Part shown: positions 1 through 8,942 of the stretch, piece after piece
Layout of the letters: each line of letters begins with the position of its first letter
Numbering within the stretch: the first letter of the stretch is position 1
Assembly (NCBI GenBank): GCA_020629435.1
Contig: JAHDDI010000003.1
Location: 24,075-56,771 of the forward strand
Reading direction: 5' to 3'
Source: Minisyncoccota bacterium
GTDB taxonomy: Bacteria > Patescibacteriota > Minisyncoccia > Phycocordibacterales > GCA-2747955
Length of the DNA stretch: 32,697 nucleotides
The notes under the pieces: generated by a model
Databases searched by the model: none
What the model saw: the letters and a program-made list of their open reading frames with translations, nothing else
What the model was told of the DNA's origin: nothing
Made by a program: the position numbers and the translations under genes

Positions 1-125
1 AATTGTTCGCTATCTCTATTTAATCCATGACGAATTATTTGTGCATGATTACACAGATATTGTAGCCGTCTTACTTCGTCCAATATTTGTTCATTGGTTG
101 CTTGTAGTAGTTCTTGTCTGTTCAT
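1..125 (-). CDS. HD-domain hydrolase paralog, N-terminal fragment (continues beyond window)
   Basis: Reverse-strand translation MNRQELLQATNEQILDEVRRLQYLCNHAQIIRHGLNRDSEQ matches the N-termini of the next HD proteins (TNEQILAQVQRIKYLYKMKGVFRYGTERD). Confidence 0.7.
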   Translation of the reverse strand, partial: MNRQELLQATNEQILDEVRRLQYLCNHAQIIRHGLNRDSEQ

Positions 126-129
126 AATT

Positions 130-735
130 CTATTGAAAATAAAATGCACCTGTTGCATCCAATTGCTCGGTTATTTCTTTAACATATTCAAAGGCAATGG
201 GGTGCGTTTTTGCTATAAACAAACGTTTGTTAATAAACATGTCCTTAGTTACCCGTTGCTTTGCGTAACGCATTTTTGCAACGGCTGGGTTAGACAACAA
301 TTCAAATGCACCTTCTGTTTTGTCCAACATTTTCATAAAATCAACTTCAGGACCATTTTGTGTTTCATATTCTACCGCAGACTTGTAAATTTCTTGAGAA
401 AGTGACATCGGTGTTTTAGTTCTTGCCGAATCTAATGCTTCAAGCTCGAGATTTGTGTCTGACTGAGTTTTTTGAAATGTGGGAATATCACCTGTCTCTA
501 TTTCGCCGGTATCGTGCCACAGAATCATGTCATAGATTTTCTGTTTATCTAGTCTATTTTCTGGGTCTAGAATAGGAAGAAAATATTTCGCAAGAACCAT
601 CAGTCCATAGACATGTTCCGCTACGGACTCAGTTGGGTCATTAGTATCACGTTGAAACCCCCACCGTGTCACATGTTTCAGACGCATCAGATACAAAATT
701 TGTTCTATCTCTTTTTGTATTTTTTCTTGATTCAT
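130..735 (-). CDS. HD-domain hydrolase, YfbR/HDDC2-like (5'-deoxynucleotidase type)
   Basis: ORF with AEHVYGL...WHDTGEIETGD HD signature. Confidence 0.8.
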   Translation of the reverse strand: MNQEKIQKEIEQILYLMRLKHVTRWGFQRDTNDPTESVAEHVYGLMVLAKYFLPILDPENRLDKQKIYDMILWHDTGEIETGDIPTFQKTQSDTNLELEALDSARTKTPMSLSQEIYKSAVEYETQNGPEVDFMKMLDKTEGAFELLSNPAVAKMRYAKQRVTKDMFINKRLFIAKTHPIAFEYVKEITEQLDATGAFYFQ

Positions 736-755
736 ACATTTAGTATAACACCCAG

Positions 756-1100
756 CTAGTCAAAGGTGTGCAGGATATCAAAAAAATTTATTATTTTTCC
801 TTTTTCATTTACACTGATTCCTTCTTTTTTGTATAATTTCATTCGTGCATCGTGGTGATCTGAATTAATCCAAACAATACCATTTGCATAGACAATACGA
901 TGCCACGGTATATTTTTGACACCCCTATTCGCTGCGCGACCTAAAATACCAGAGACACTACGTGCAGCCTGACCTCCTCCACCTGCGGCACGCGCTATGT
1001 GCCCATAGGTAGTTACTCGACCCGCAGGTACAGACAATGCTGCCTCTACAACACGGTCAGAAAATGTTGGGCCTTCTTTTTTGGTTACTATTTTATTCAT
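756..1100 (-). CDS. Alkyltransferase-like (ATL/MGMT family) DNA-binding protein
   Basis: VPAGRVTTYGHIARAAG...PWHRIV; the PCHR cysteine of MGMT is replaced by W, as in ATL proteins. Confidence 0.85.
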   Translation of the reverse strand: MNKIVTKKEGPTFSDRVVEAALSVPAGRVTTYGHIARAAGGGGQAARSVSGILGRAANRGVKNIPWHRIVYANGIVWINSDHHDARMKLYKKEGISVNEKGKIINFFDILHTFD

Positions 1101-1689
1101 AAAAATACCCTTGCCGTTTCATTTCGTTACCAATAACATCTGCAAAACGTTCTAGTACCGGAAACCCTGCAATATAATCTTTCTTTCCACGCATAGCCTG
1201 CTCAAATGTTGTTTTGTTGCGTAGCATGATTTCTTTACCATATTTATCAAACACTTCGAACAGTGGTTCAATTTTATCGATGGCTTTTGTAAACTGTGCT
1301 TCACGACTTTCTTGGGCTTCGTATTCAGCAACCAGAGCACGCACATCCAGTGCCATGTCTTGGGGGAGTTTATTTAAAGTAATTTCCATGTCTTTTTTCC
1401 CACGCGCACGGTCTGCGTCTGTTTTTTTGTAACTAATGATGTCGCCTGATTCAATCTCGTCTAAGTCATGCACAAACAACAAGTCCAGGACTTTTTGCCT
1501 ATCAATTGATTCGTCGATTAGTGGGAAAAAATAGTTAACTAACACGGTCATGCCATATAAATGTTCTGCGTTTGATTCTGCTCGCTTCCATGGGTCACGT
1601 TCTGTACCGTAACGAAACACCCCCTTCATTTTATATAGGTATTTGATACGCTGCACTTGAGCCAATATTTGTTCATTAGTCAAATCCAT
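1093..1689 (-). CDS. HD-domain hydrolase, YfbR/HDDC2-like paralog
   Basis: NAEHLYGM...FVHDLDEIESGD signature; paralogous to 130-735. Confidence 0.8.
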   Translation of the reverse strand: MDLTNEQILAQVQRIKYLYKMKGVFRYGTERDPWKRAESNAEHLYGMTVLVNYFFPLIDESIDRQKVLDLLFVHDLDEIESGDIISYKKTDADRARGKKDMEITLNKLPQDMALDVRALVAEYEAQESREAQFTKAIDKIEPLFEVFDKYGKEIMLRNKTTFEQAMRGKKDYIAGFPVLERFADVIGNEMKRQGYFYE

Positions 1690-1755
1690 ATATTAATATT
1701 ATAGCAAATAGAAAAAATTAATGGTTATATCTATCTAGTTTGTTAAACTAACGAA

Positions 1756-2193
1756 ATGAAACGTCTCAACTTTTTTGCCCTTATGATTTGTTTTCTTTCT
1801 CTCTCTCAAGTTATTGGTTTTTTTACAAACAACTATAATTTATTTTGGCTTGGAAAGGCATCCGCCTTTTCTCCTTTACCAATACCCTTTCGGGAATATC
1901 ATGGATATTATGAAAATTTTACTGTTCGTGAAACCATTACCTTGGTAGATAAAAATGGGAACTCAACTGTTTTGGATAAAAAAAATATACACGAGATGAC
2001 TGACGGTCCTCATCGTCGCAAAGTACTTTATTATTCAGGATTAGGGCATGGGCCCATTGTTGGTCCTGCTTTATATACACCGATAATTCAATATATTTTC
2101 TGTGATCGCCATGACTACCGCTCTGTTCACATTACTTATCAAAATAAAAAAACAAATAAATTCTATGAACCGATTGATTACACTTGCATCTAG
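1756..2193 (+). CDS. Hypothetical secreted/membrane-anchored protein
   Basis: ORF with N-terminal hydrophobic signal/anchor; 3' end overlaps the next ORF. Confidence 0.6.
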   Translation: MKRLNFFALMICFLSLSQVIGFFTNNYNLFWLGKASAFSPLPIPFREYHGYYENFTVRETITLVDKNGNSTVLDKKNIHEMTDGPHRRKVLYYSGLGHGPIVGPALYTPIIQYIFCDRHDYRSVHITYQNKKTNKFYEPIDYTCI

Positions 2194-3031
2194 TTACTTA
2201 GCAAAAACCCATAGTTATTCTCCATATCAATTTGCGTCATGGAGAATATTATTTGGACTGTTTCTTTTTGTATACAACATAACAGCGCTACCGTATGTGG
2301 TCGAACTATACAGCGGTGCTGGAGTGTTTGGTAATACAATCACCATCACTCTATTCCCTAATATTCTTATTTTTAATGACAGTGCGTCATTTGTTTATGG
2401 CTTAGGTGTTTTATCTGTATTACTTTCAGGCTGTATCGTACTTGGGTGGAATAGGCCGCTTGCAGCGGGAATTTTGTGGTACATTCATGCGTGTTTTTTT
2501 GGGTACAATTTTCTAACCGAGGATCCAACGTTAGCCTTTATTGGTCTCTTGTTATTAATGCTTGTTGTTATCCCCACAGGAGAGCCATTGAGTTTCAGTA
2601 GGCGAAACAGTTCTTGGCAGATGCCATTTTTTGTGTTTTGGGGGATGTTGTTCCTTGTTGGCTTAGGGTACACAGTCAGTGGTATTGATAAATTTTCAGG
2701 AACTAGCTGGCTAGATGGTTCGGCAATGTACTATATGTACGACATGACAATTGCATATGACAACTGGCTGGTATCTTTATTGAGACAACAGCCAGACTGG
2801 ATGACTGCACTGCAAACATGGTTTGCTGCTGGATGTATGACAGTTGCCCTACCTGCGCTGCTCTGGAATAAAACAAGACTATTAATGTGGATATTTTTGA
2901 CCGGGATGTTCATCTTTATGACCCTTACACATAATCTTTTACAGGTCACACTTGGTATGCTCTTGGTCCACCTTTTTATATTTGACCCACAATGGATACC
3001 TCAAAAAATTCGCAATAGATTTAAATTCTAA
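2165..3031 (+). CDS. HTTM-like (vitamin K-dependent gamma-carboxylase N-terminal type) integral membrane protein
   Basis: Multi-TM protein; SPYQFASWRILFGLFLFVYN...GLGYTVSGIDKFSGTSWLDGSAMYYM; start taken at internal ATG (MNRLI). Confidence 0.65.
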   Translation: MNRLITLASSYLAKTHSYSPYQFASWRILFGLFLFVYNITALPYVVELYSGAGVFGNTITITLFPNILIFNDSASFVYGLGVLSVLLSGCIVLGWNRPLAAGILWYIHACFFGYNFLTEDPTLAFIGLLLLMLVVIPTGEPLSFSRRNSSWQMPFFVFWGMLFLVGLGYTVSGIDKFSGTSWLDGSAMYYMYDMTIAYDNWLVSLLRQQPDWMTALQTWFAAGCMTVALPALLWNKTRLLMWIFLTGMFIFMTLTHNLLQVTLGMLLVHLFIFDPQWIPQKIRNRFKF

Positions 3032-4329
3032 GCTACTAACAATTTACCAACTTGGTCTGCCATTCCTGCCCCTGCGCAAATAATTATGTGGTCATTGTTG
3101 TAATTCGCATCTTCAATTACCTCTACAGCATTCTCTACTGAATCAACACACGTGATATCCATACCGTTTACTTTTTCTGTAACTTGGCTAACAACATCCT
3201 GAGAACGAATTGAGAAATCTTTGGGTTTTTCTCGTGCACCATAAATTGGCATCAAACGCACAACGTCTGGTCGAGACAATTGCTGTACCCATCCATCTAA
3301 AAAGTTTTCTGTTCGAGAATACTCGTGCAGTTGATACACCAATACTATTTTTTTGTCTCCATAGTGTTCCCGAACTCCGGTGATTAACACATCTAAGGCT
3401 TCTACGTTGTGTGCGTAATCATCATATACAGGTGCGCCATCAGTTGTCATGCCCAACAACTGAAATCGCCTATCTGCGGTTTCAAATTTTGTCTCAATTG
3501 TTTTTTGTACAATCGATGTCTCTAAGTTTAATTGGAGACAAGTCGTCAGCGCTGCTGCTGCATTGTGAACATTATATTGGCCTGGTATTGGCAAGTCCCA
3601 GCTGTGCTGAGCATACTGAGTATAATCAATGACTGTTATTCCTCGTTGTTCGGCATTCTGTGCAATTATATAGATATGCTGGGCATTTGGATCAGTGACC
3701 AGGACGCCATCTTTTGGTAGTCGATCGACAAATTTCTGAAACACACCTACATAGTTTTCTACTGTTCCAAAATAGTCTAAATGGTCTGGGGTAATATTGG
3801 TCATAACAACAATATCCGGATGAAGAGACATGAATGATTCTTTATATTCACATGCTTCAACCACAAACAAGTCACTGTCTCCTGCTTTAAAATTTGAACC
3901 AAAACGCGGCATTTGTCCACCGACAATAACTGTAGGGTCTAAACCTAGTTCGTCTAATACCGTTGCCACCATAGTAGTGGTGGTCGTCTTACCATTTGTT
4001 CCTGCAATTGCGATTGTCTTTTTATTGACAGATATCACTCCTAGATATTCAGGGTAGGTATATTGAGATATTTCACGTTCAACTGCAACAATTCGTTCCG
4101 GGTTATCGGGCGAAACCGCAGGAGAGTACACAACCAAATCACAGTGTTCAGGTACATTATCTGCTGTATGCTCTGTGTAAATCGTCGCTCCGATGTCCGT
4201 GCGTAATTTCTGACAAACATCATTGTCAGAATTATCTGCGCCAAATATCAAGTAGCCGTTTTGGTGTAAATATCGAGCCAATCCAGACAGTCCCGCACCT
4301 CCTATCCCTATTAAATATGCTGTTTTCAT
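3028..4329 (-). CDS. murC: UDP-N-acetylmuramate--L-alanine ligase family
   Basis: GIGGAGLSGLARYL; AGTNGKTTTTTM P-loop; Mur ligase organisation. Confidence 0.85.
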   Translation of the reverse strand: MKTAYLIGIGGAGLSGLARYLHQNGYLIFGADNSDNDVCQKLRTDIGATIYTEHTADNVPEHCDLVVYSPAVSPDNPERIVAVEREISQYTYPEYLGVISVNKKTIAIAGTNGKTTTTTMVATVLDELGLDPTVIVGGQMPRFGSNFKAGDSDLFVVEACEYKESFMSLHPDIVVMTNITPDHLDYFGTVENYVGVFQKFVDRLPKDGVLVTDPNAQHIYIIAQNAEQRGITVIDYTQYAQHSWDLPIPGQYNVHNAAAALTTCLQLNLETSIVQKTIETKFETADRRFQLLGMTTDGAPVYDDYAHNVEALDVLITGVREHYGDKKIVLVYQLHEYSRTENFLDGWVQQLSRPDVVRLMPIYGAREKPKDFSIRSQDVVSQVTEKVNGMDITCVDSVENAVEVIEDANYNNDHIIICAGAGMADQVGKLLVA

Positions 4330-4334
4330 AAATA

Positions 4335-5711
4335 TTATTTGTTACGTGTAAATTTCTTTACTGCCTTCAGAAATTGGTCATTACGGTCATATTCATTAGT
4401 AAACATGCCAAATGACGCTGCTGCAGGTGAAAGCACCACCACGTCCGTTTTTTTCGCCGTACGGGCAATATATGAAAATGCTGCATCCATCGAATCAACA
4501 CGAACATAGTCAGAGAAATTTTTTGGGAAATATTCAACCATGTCGTTTGTTCCTTCTCCCCTAAAAAACAATGCATGATCAATTAGTCGCGTTGCCCGAG
4601 AGCCCAATAATGAATAGTCGGTGTCTTTTCGCGCACCACCGGCAAGCCAAATTATTTCTTGGTCTGGGTGTTTGTCACGAATTGATTGCAGGGACAGGAT
4701 TGTGGACTCTGGAGTTGTTGAATTGTTGTCGTTATAGAAATGCACGCCGTCTATTTGTTCTAAATATTGCATGCGTCCCTCAACTGGTTTAAATGACTGA
4801 AGTGCTTTTTTAATTACAGACTCTTTTAGTTCTAGTTTGACACCTACTTGAAACACCAAGACGAGGTTCTGTTTCATGTGGTCCCCCAGTACATGGTATT
4901 TCCAGTCCGGTAATTTAGACAGGTTAATACTCCGTACTTTTTCTACATCACTTGGTCGACCGTATTCTTTTATTGCTTGTTTTGCTTGTGGTGACACATA
5001 ACATGCGGGCTCTTTTTGATATCTAAAGATATTTGCTTTGTCTTTAAAATAAGCCTTCATACTTCCCTTGTAGTAGTTCATATGGTCTGGAAAGAAATTT
5101 GTAAACACGGCAATGTCTGGTGATATACGTGCGTAACCAAACCCCTGCAACTGCCACGAGTCAAGCTCTAGCAGCAATACATCTTCGGACTTAATTTTTT
5201 TCACTAGTGGTAATGTTGCCACACCACGAATGTTGCCACCCAAATGATATGACTTACCTGCTGTATACAATAACGTCTTTATCATCTCCGTTACGGTTGA
5301 TTTACCTTTTGACCCAGTCACACCGATTGTACGCACATTCAATTCTTGCTTCCTGAGCATATCAACTAATAGTGCTGCTGACATATATACAGGAACATTG
5401 TTTTCTTTTGCTGTTTTTAGATATTCATTTTTCAGTGGCACACTTGAGGCGTGCAGGACCATATCAATATTTTTAAAATCTTTCTTTCTGTGTTTTCCGA
5501 GCACCCACTGTATTTGTGCTTCGTATTTTTTGAACCGAATAACAGACGATGCTAATTCTTCTTCTGATTTTAAATCAGTAATAATTAACTCTGCTCCACA
5601 CTCTAGCAGGAACAATGCGTCCGCTATTCCTCGACCTAATATCCCTAGTCCCATTACAGTTATTTTTTTACCTTCAAAATAGTCTTTGTACCAAATATTT
5701 TTCGTGCTCAT
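4335..5711 (-). CDS. murD: UDP-N-acetylmuramoylalanine--D-glutamate ligase
   Basis: VMGLGILGRGIADAL; GVTGSKGKSTVTEMI; YNDNNSTTPESTILSL. Confidence 0.88.
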   Translation of the reverse strand: MSTKNIWYKDYFEGKKITVMGLGILGRGIADALFLLECGAELIITDLKSEEELASSVIRFKKYEAQIQWVLGKHRKKDFKNIDMVLHASSVPLKNEYLKTAKENNVPVYMSAALLVDMLRKQELNVRTIGVTGSKGKSTVTEMIKTLLYTAGKSYHLGGNIRGVATLPLVKKIKSEDVLLLELDSWQLQGFGYARISPDIAVFTNFFPDHMNYYKGSMKAYFKDKANIFRYQKEPACYVSPQAKQAIKEYGRPSDVEKVRSINLSKLPDWKYHVLGDHMKQNLVLVFQVGVKLELKESVIKKALQSFKPVEGRMQYLEQIDGVHFYNDNNSTTPESTILSLQSIRDKHPDQEIIWLAGGARKDTDYSLLGSRATRLIDHALFFRGEGTNDMVEYFPKNFSDYVRVDSMDAAFSYIARTAKKTDVVVLSPAAASFGMFTNEYDRNDQFLKAVKKFTRNK

Positions 5712-5857
5712 GATTATTATTGTATCAATCTTTAGCTGTTTTCGTTGGTGATATTATGTTTAAAAAAGTATTGATTGCTGTCTATAATTTGTTACAATTG
5801 CCGACATTGCAGATATGTAATGCGAGAGGTATCTCGTTAAACATACATAATGGATAT

Positions 5858-5931
5858 GCGAGTGTAGCTCAGTTGGTTAGAGCGCATCACTGATAATGAT
5901 GAGGTCCCAGGTTCGAATCCTGGCATTCGCA
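5858..5931 (+). tRNA. tRNA-Ile (anticodon GAT)
   Basis: Cloverleaf: acceptor GCGAGTG/CATTCGC, D-arm GCTC/GAGC, anticodon stem CATCA/TGATG with loop CTGATAA, T-arm CCAGG TTCGAAT CCTGG; CCA not encoded. Confidence 0.95.
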
Positions 5932-5974
5932 CAGACAAAACAAAACACCCCTTGAGGGTGTTTTGTTTTGTCTG
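5932..5974 (+). terminator. Perfect 19-bp palindromic terminator abutting the tRNA
   Basis: CAGACAAAACAAAACACCC cttga GGGTGTTTTGTTTTGTCTG. Confidence 0.85.
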
Positions 5975-6023
5975 CATATGCAGGATGAGAAGTTCATGCC
6001 CGCGGAGCGTAGCGTAACGGGTA

Positions 6024-6039
6024 AATCCTGGCATTCGCA
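6024..6039 (+). repeat. 16-nt exact copy of tRNA-Ile 3' end
   Basis: AATCCTGGCATTCGCA identical to 5916-5931. Confidence 0.9.
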
Positions 6040-6124
6040 AAATAAATTCTGATACGATATCGACGCAATGGATCTAGGAATCTAAAATAAAGTCATGATA
6101 AACAACTACTTATTAAGTACCAAT

Positions 6125-6153
6125 AACAAAAAAGCCCTTTGGGCTTTTTTGTT
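6125..6153. terminator. Palindromic bidirectional terminator
   Basis: AACAAAAAAGCCC ttt GGGCTTTTTTGTT. Confidence 0.85.
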
Positions 6154-6240
6154 CGCACCTCCCCTATCTGTACGTCACCTTGGAACACTCGACTATCTAC
6201 TTCTTCCAAACTCGCCGGATGGTGCACGAGCATGCCCTTT
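6125..6240 (-). ncRNA. Candidate small RNA ending in the 6125-6153 terminator
   Basis: Non-coding intergenic; minus-strand GCACC/GGTGC (6221-6225 / 6155-6159) and TTGGAA/TTCCAA (6204-6209 / 6180-6185) pairings upstream of an intrinsic terminator. Confidence 0.3.
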
Positions 6241-6264
6241 GAAAATAACTAAACAGAAATAGAA

Positions 6265-6298
6265 AATATTAAAATCCGCATATGCGGATTGTAATATT
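6265..6298 (-). terminator. Terminator of rplM-rpsI unit
   Basis: AATATT..AATCCGCATATGCGGATT..AATATT hairpin directly after rpsI stop. Confidence 0.6.
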
Positions 6299-6300
6299 TA

Positions 6301-6783
6301 TTATCGTTTTACCCATGTAGGTGCCTTTCGAGCCTTTCGTAGACCAAACTTCTTTCGTTCTACTGAACGCGGATCACGTTTCAGGAATCCAGCGTGTTTC
6401 ATAGTTCCACGTAACTCTTCGTTGATTTCAACAAGTGCACGAGCAACCCCCAATCGAACTGCCTCTGCTTGTGCGTTTTGACCACTTCCTTTTGCCAACA
6501 CAGTCACTTGATATGTTTGCCCTACCTCAGGTGTAACCAATGATGCCATAGCAATACCGGTCAAACGTTCAGTTTTAAAATATTCTTTTACATCAATCCC
6601 GTTGACTGTCATAGAATTTGACTTAGCTTCATACAGACGCACTCGTACTGTTGCTGTCTTTCGACGTCCAACTGTTTCAGTATATTTACCTTTTGGTGCC
6701 TGCCCTCGCATTATTTCTGCAATTTTTCGCAGTACTGTCTTTTTGTTACGTTTTGTAACATTTCGATTTTTTACGTCAGCCAT
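6301..6783 (-). CDS. rpsI: 30S ribosomal protein S9
   Basis: YTETVGRRKTATVRVRL...DPRSVERKKFGLRKARKAPTWVKR. Confidence 0.97.
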   Translation of the reverse strand: MADVKNRNVTKRNKKTVLRKIAEIMRGQAPKGKYTETVGRRKTATVRVRLYEAKSNSMTVNGIDVKEYFKTERLTGIAMASLVTPEVGQTYQVTVLAKGSGQNAQAEAVRLGVARALVEINEELRGTMKHAGFLKRDPRSVERKKFGLRKARKAPTWVKR

Positions 6784-6784
6784 A

Positions 6785-7150
6785 TTATTCGTTGATTGTT
6801 AAATTTTTAAGCATCACAGGTCGCAATTTATTTGCTGGTAACATACCGGCAATTGCATTAGTCAATATTGCAGTGTAACCTTTTTTATCAATTACCTCTT
6901 CCATTCGCTGTGTTTTTAGTCCACCAGGATAACCAGAGTATCGATTGTATGTTTTTTGTTCTCGCTTTTTGTTTGTAATGTCTAACAGAGATGCGTTAGT
7001 AACAGTAACTGACACAGAAGGAACCACGTTCCGCTGGAAGTCAGGTAACTGTTTACCCATAAGCAAAACCGCGATTTCACTTGCCACTCGACCCAGTCGT
7101 TTTCCGGCTGCATCGATTGTGTATTCTTGTCTTGTGTTTGTGTCAGTCAT
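6785..7150 (-). CDS. rplM: 50S ribosomal protein L13
   Basis: IDAAGKRLGRVASEIAVLLMGK...YNRYSGYPGGLK. Confidence 0.96.
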   Translation of the reverse strand: MTDTNTRQEYTIDAAGKRLGRVASEIAVLLMGKQLPDFQRNVVPSVSVTVTNASLLDITNKKREQKTYNRYSGYPGGLKTQRMEEVIDKKGYTAILTNAIAGMLPANKLRPVMLKNLTINE

Positions 7151-7186
7151 GTTAATGTTTTTTATTTTGGGGATTATACCTTATTT

Positions 7187-7546
7187 CTATACAAATTCAA
7201 TAATTGCCATTTTTGCTCCATCGGAACCAATTCGCTGTCCAGATTTTACAATACGTAAATATCCACCTGGTCGTTCCTTGTATCGAACCGACAGGTCTTC
7301 AATAATTTTTTTTGTAGCCTTATCGCCACCAGAACCTAATTTTGAATGAATACCACGTCGAGTCGCCAATGTCCCATCCTTTCCTTTTGTGATTAATTTT
7401 TCAACATATGCACGAATTTCCTTTGCTTTCGCTTCAGTAGTTTCGATATGTTCACGGTCGATCAATGCAATTGCAAGAGATCGCAACAAAGCGCGTCGTG
7501 CATTACGTTCTCGTCCAAATTTTCTGTTTACATTATGATGTCGCAT
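7187..7546 (-). CDS. rplQ: 50S ribosomal protein L17
   Basis: MRHHNVNRKFGRERNARRALLRSLA. Confidence 0.97.
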   Translation of the reverse strand: MRHHNVNRKFGRERNARRALLRSLAIALIDREHIETTEAKAKEIRAYVEKLITKGKDGTLATRRGIHSKLGSGGDKATKKIIEDLSVRYKERPGGYLRIVKSGQRIGSDGAKMAIIEFV

Positions 7547-7575
7547 AAGCCTTTAAATAATATTTATAATTTTCT

Positions 7576-8265
7576 TTAGTCTTTACTTCCTGCCATTGCA
7601 GTTAATTGTTCTAGCATAATTTGTACTGACTGATCCATAACTTCTGTTGGTGTCAGTGTTCCGTCTGTTTCCACAGACATAATTACACGGTTGTAGTCTG
7701 TTCTATCTCCTACACGCATGTTTTCTACTTCATACGTTGCTCGCCGAATTGGTGTAAAAGAAGTATCCATCACCATTGTCCCGACAGGTAGTTTACCTTC
7801 CTGTAAGTCTTCTTTTGCAACATATCCAATTCCTTTTCGAACCTTGAATGTCATTGTAAATGATGCTTTTTTGTCAGAGACATTCATCAATAATGCATCT
7901 TCGTTCATAATTGACACTTCTGTTGGCGCATCAATTTGTTTTGCTGTGTATACTCCGTCACCTTTTACAACTAATGTACATTCTACTTCTTCTGCACCTT
8001 CTAGGCGGAACACTACACGTTTCAAATTCATAAGAATTGTAATCACGTCTTCTTTCACGCCTTCGATAGTAGAAAATTCATGATCAACTCCGTCAATTTT
8101 TACATGAACAACTCCGACTCCTGGAATTGAAGAGAGGATGATTCGTCGTAGTGAATTACCAAATGTGTGTCCGTATCCCGGGTACAAGTTATCAATTTTA
8201 AATGATGCCTTGAATCCGTCTTCAGATACTTGTTCTGGTTTACTAGGTAGTGTGATGTGTGTCAT
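7576..8265 (-). CDS. rpoA: RNA polymerase alpha subunit, N-terminal domain only
   Basis: YPGYGHTFGNSLRRIILSSIPG; 229 aa, ends at ...QIMLEQLTAMAGSKD stop with no CTD. Confidence 0.96.
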   Translation of the reverse strand: MTHITLPSKPEQVSEDGFKASFKIDNLYPGYGHTFGNSLRRIILSSIPGVGVVHVKIDGVDHEFSTIEGVKEDVITILMNLKRVVFRLEGAEEVECTLVVKGDGVYTAKQIDAPTEVSIMNEDALLMNVSDKKASFTMTFKVRKGIGYVAKEDLQEGKLPVGTMVMDTSFTPIRRATYEVENMRVGDRTDYNRVIMSVETDGTLTPTEVMDQSVQIMLEQLTAMAGSKD

Positions 8266-8306
8266 ATGAATAGTTATATTAACGTTGGCTTTTAAGTCTT
8301 TCCTGT

Positions 8307-8912
8307 TTAACGAGTGTAGTACTCAATAATTCGTTTGAGATCAAAATCATAGATAGTTGTCTCAGGTAGTGATGTAATAGATGCGGTCAGGTTTTTTAAA
8401 TCAAGATTCATCCAAGCGGGTGCTTTGTAATCTTTCTTCTTTGCAGCCAAACCATCAAATAGTACACTTCCCTGTGATCCTTCTCGTACAGTAATGATAT
8501 CTCCTTCTTTTACAGCAATAGACGGAACTGTTACCTTTCGTCCGTTATACATAATGTGTCCATGAGAAACCATTTGTCGTGCCATTCGTCGAGTATCTGC
8601 CAGTCCTGCTCGGTATACTACTGAATCAAGTCGTCGTTCCAATAGTTGATACAGAGATGCGTTTGTATCAGCTTTCACTGAAAGCGCTTGTTTAACGTAA
8701 TTCGCTAGGTGCTTTTCTTTTAAACCATAAGTCAGACGTAGTTTTTGTTTCTCCAATAACTGTTTAGAGTACTCAGAACCTTGTCGTGGTCGACGAGATC
8801 CTGGCCCTGTTTTACGATTTTGTTGTCGCAATGCAAACTTTTGTGTTTGTGTTTTTTCAAAGATTGCTCCGAGTCTTCGTGCAATTTTGTATTTTGGTCC
8901 AATTTTCAACAT
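8307..8912 (-). CDS. rpsD: 30S ribosomal protein S4
   Basis: S4 RNA-binding region LERRLDSVVYRAGLADTRRMARQMVSHGHIMYNGRKV. Confidence 0.97.
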   Translation of the reverse strand: MLKIGPKYKIARRLGAIFEKTQTQKFALRQQNRKTGPGSRRPRQGSEYSKQLLEKQKLRLTYGLKEKHLANYVKQALSVKADTNASLYQLLERRLDSVVYRAGLADTRRMARQMVSHGHIMYNGRKVTVPSIAVKEGDIITVREGSQGSVLFDGLAAKKKDYKAPAWMNLDLKNLTASITSLPETTIYDFDLKRIIEYYTR

Positions 8913-8942
8913 ACTAATTTGTTATATAGAATCTAATAATAA

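Noticed and set aside
5837-6040. 67-aa minus-strand ORF MRMPGFTRYATLRGHELL...MPGFEPGTSSLSVMRSNQLSYTR
   Set aside because: Spurious translation of the antisense of tRNA-Ile, its terminator and the duplicated tRNA end.
6125-6240. SRP (4.5S) RNA assignment
   Set aside because: A GGAAG-like segment is present, but the conserved AGCAG asymmetric loop and apical SRP domain do not fit.
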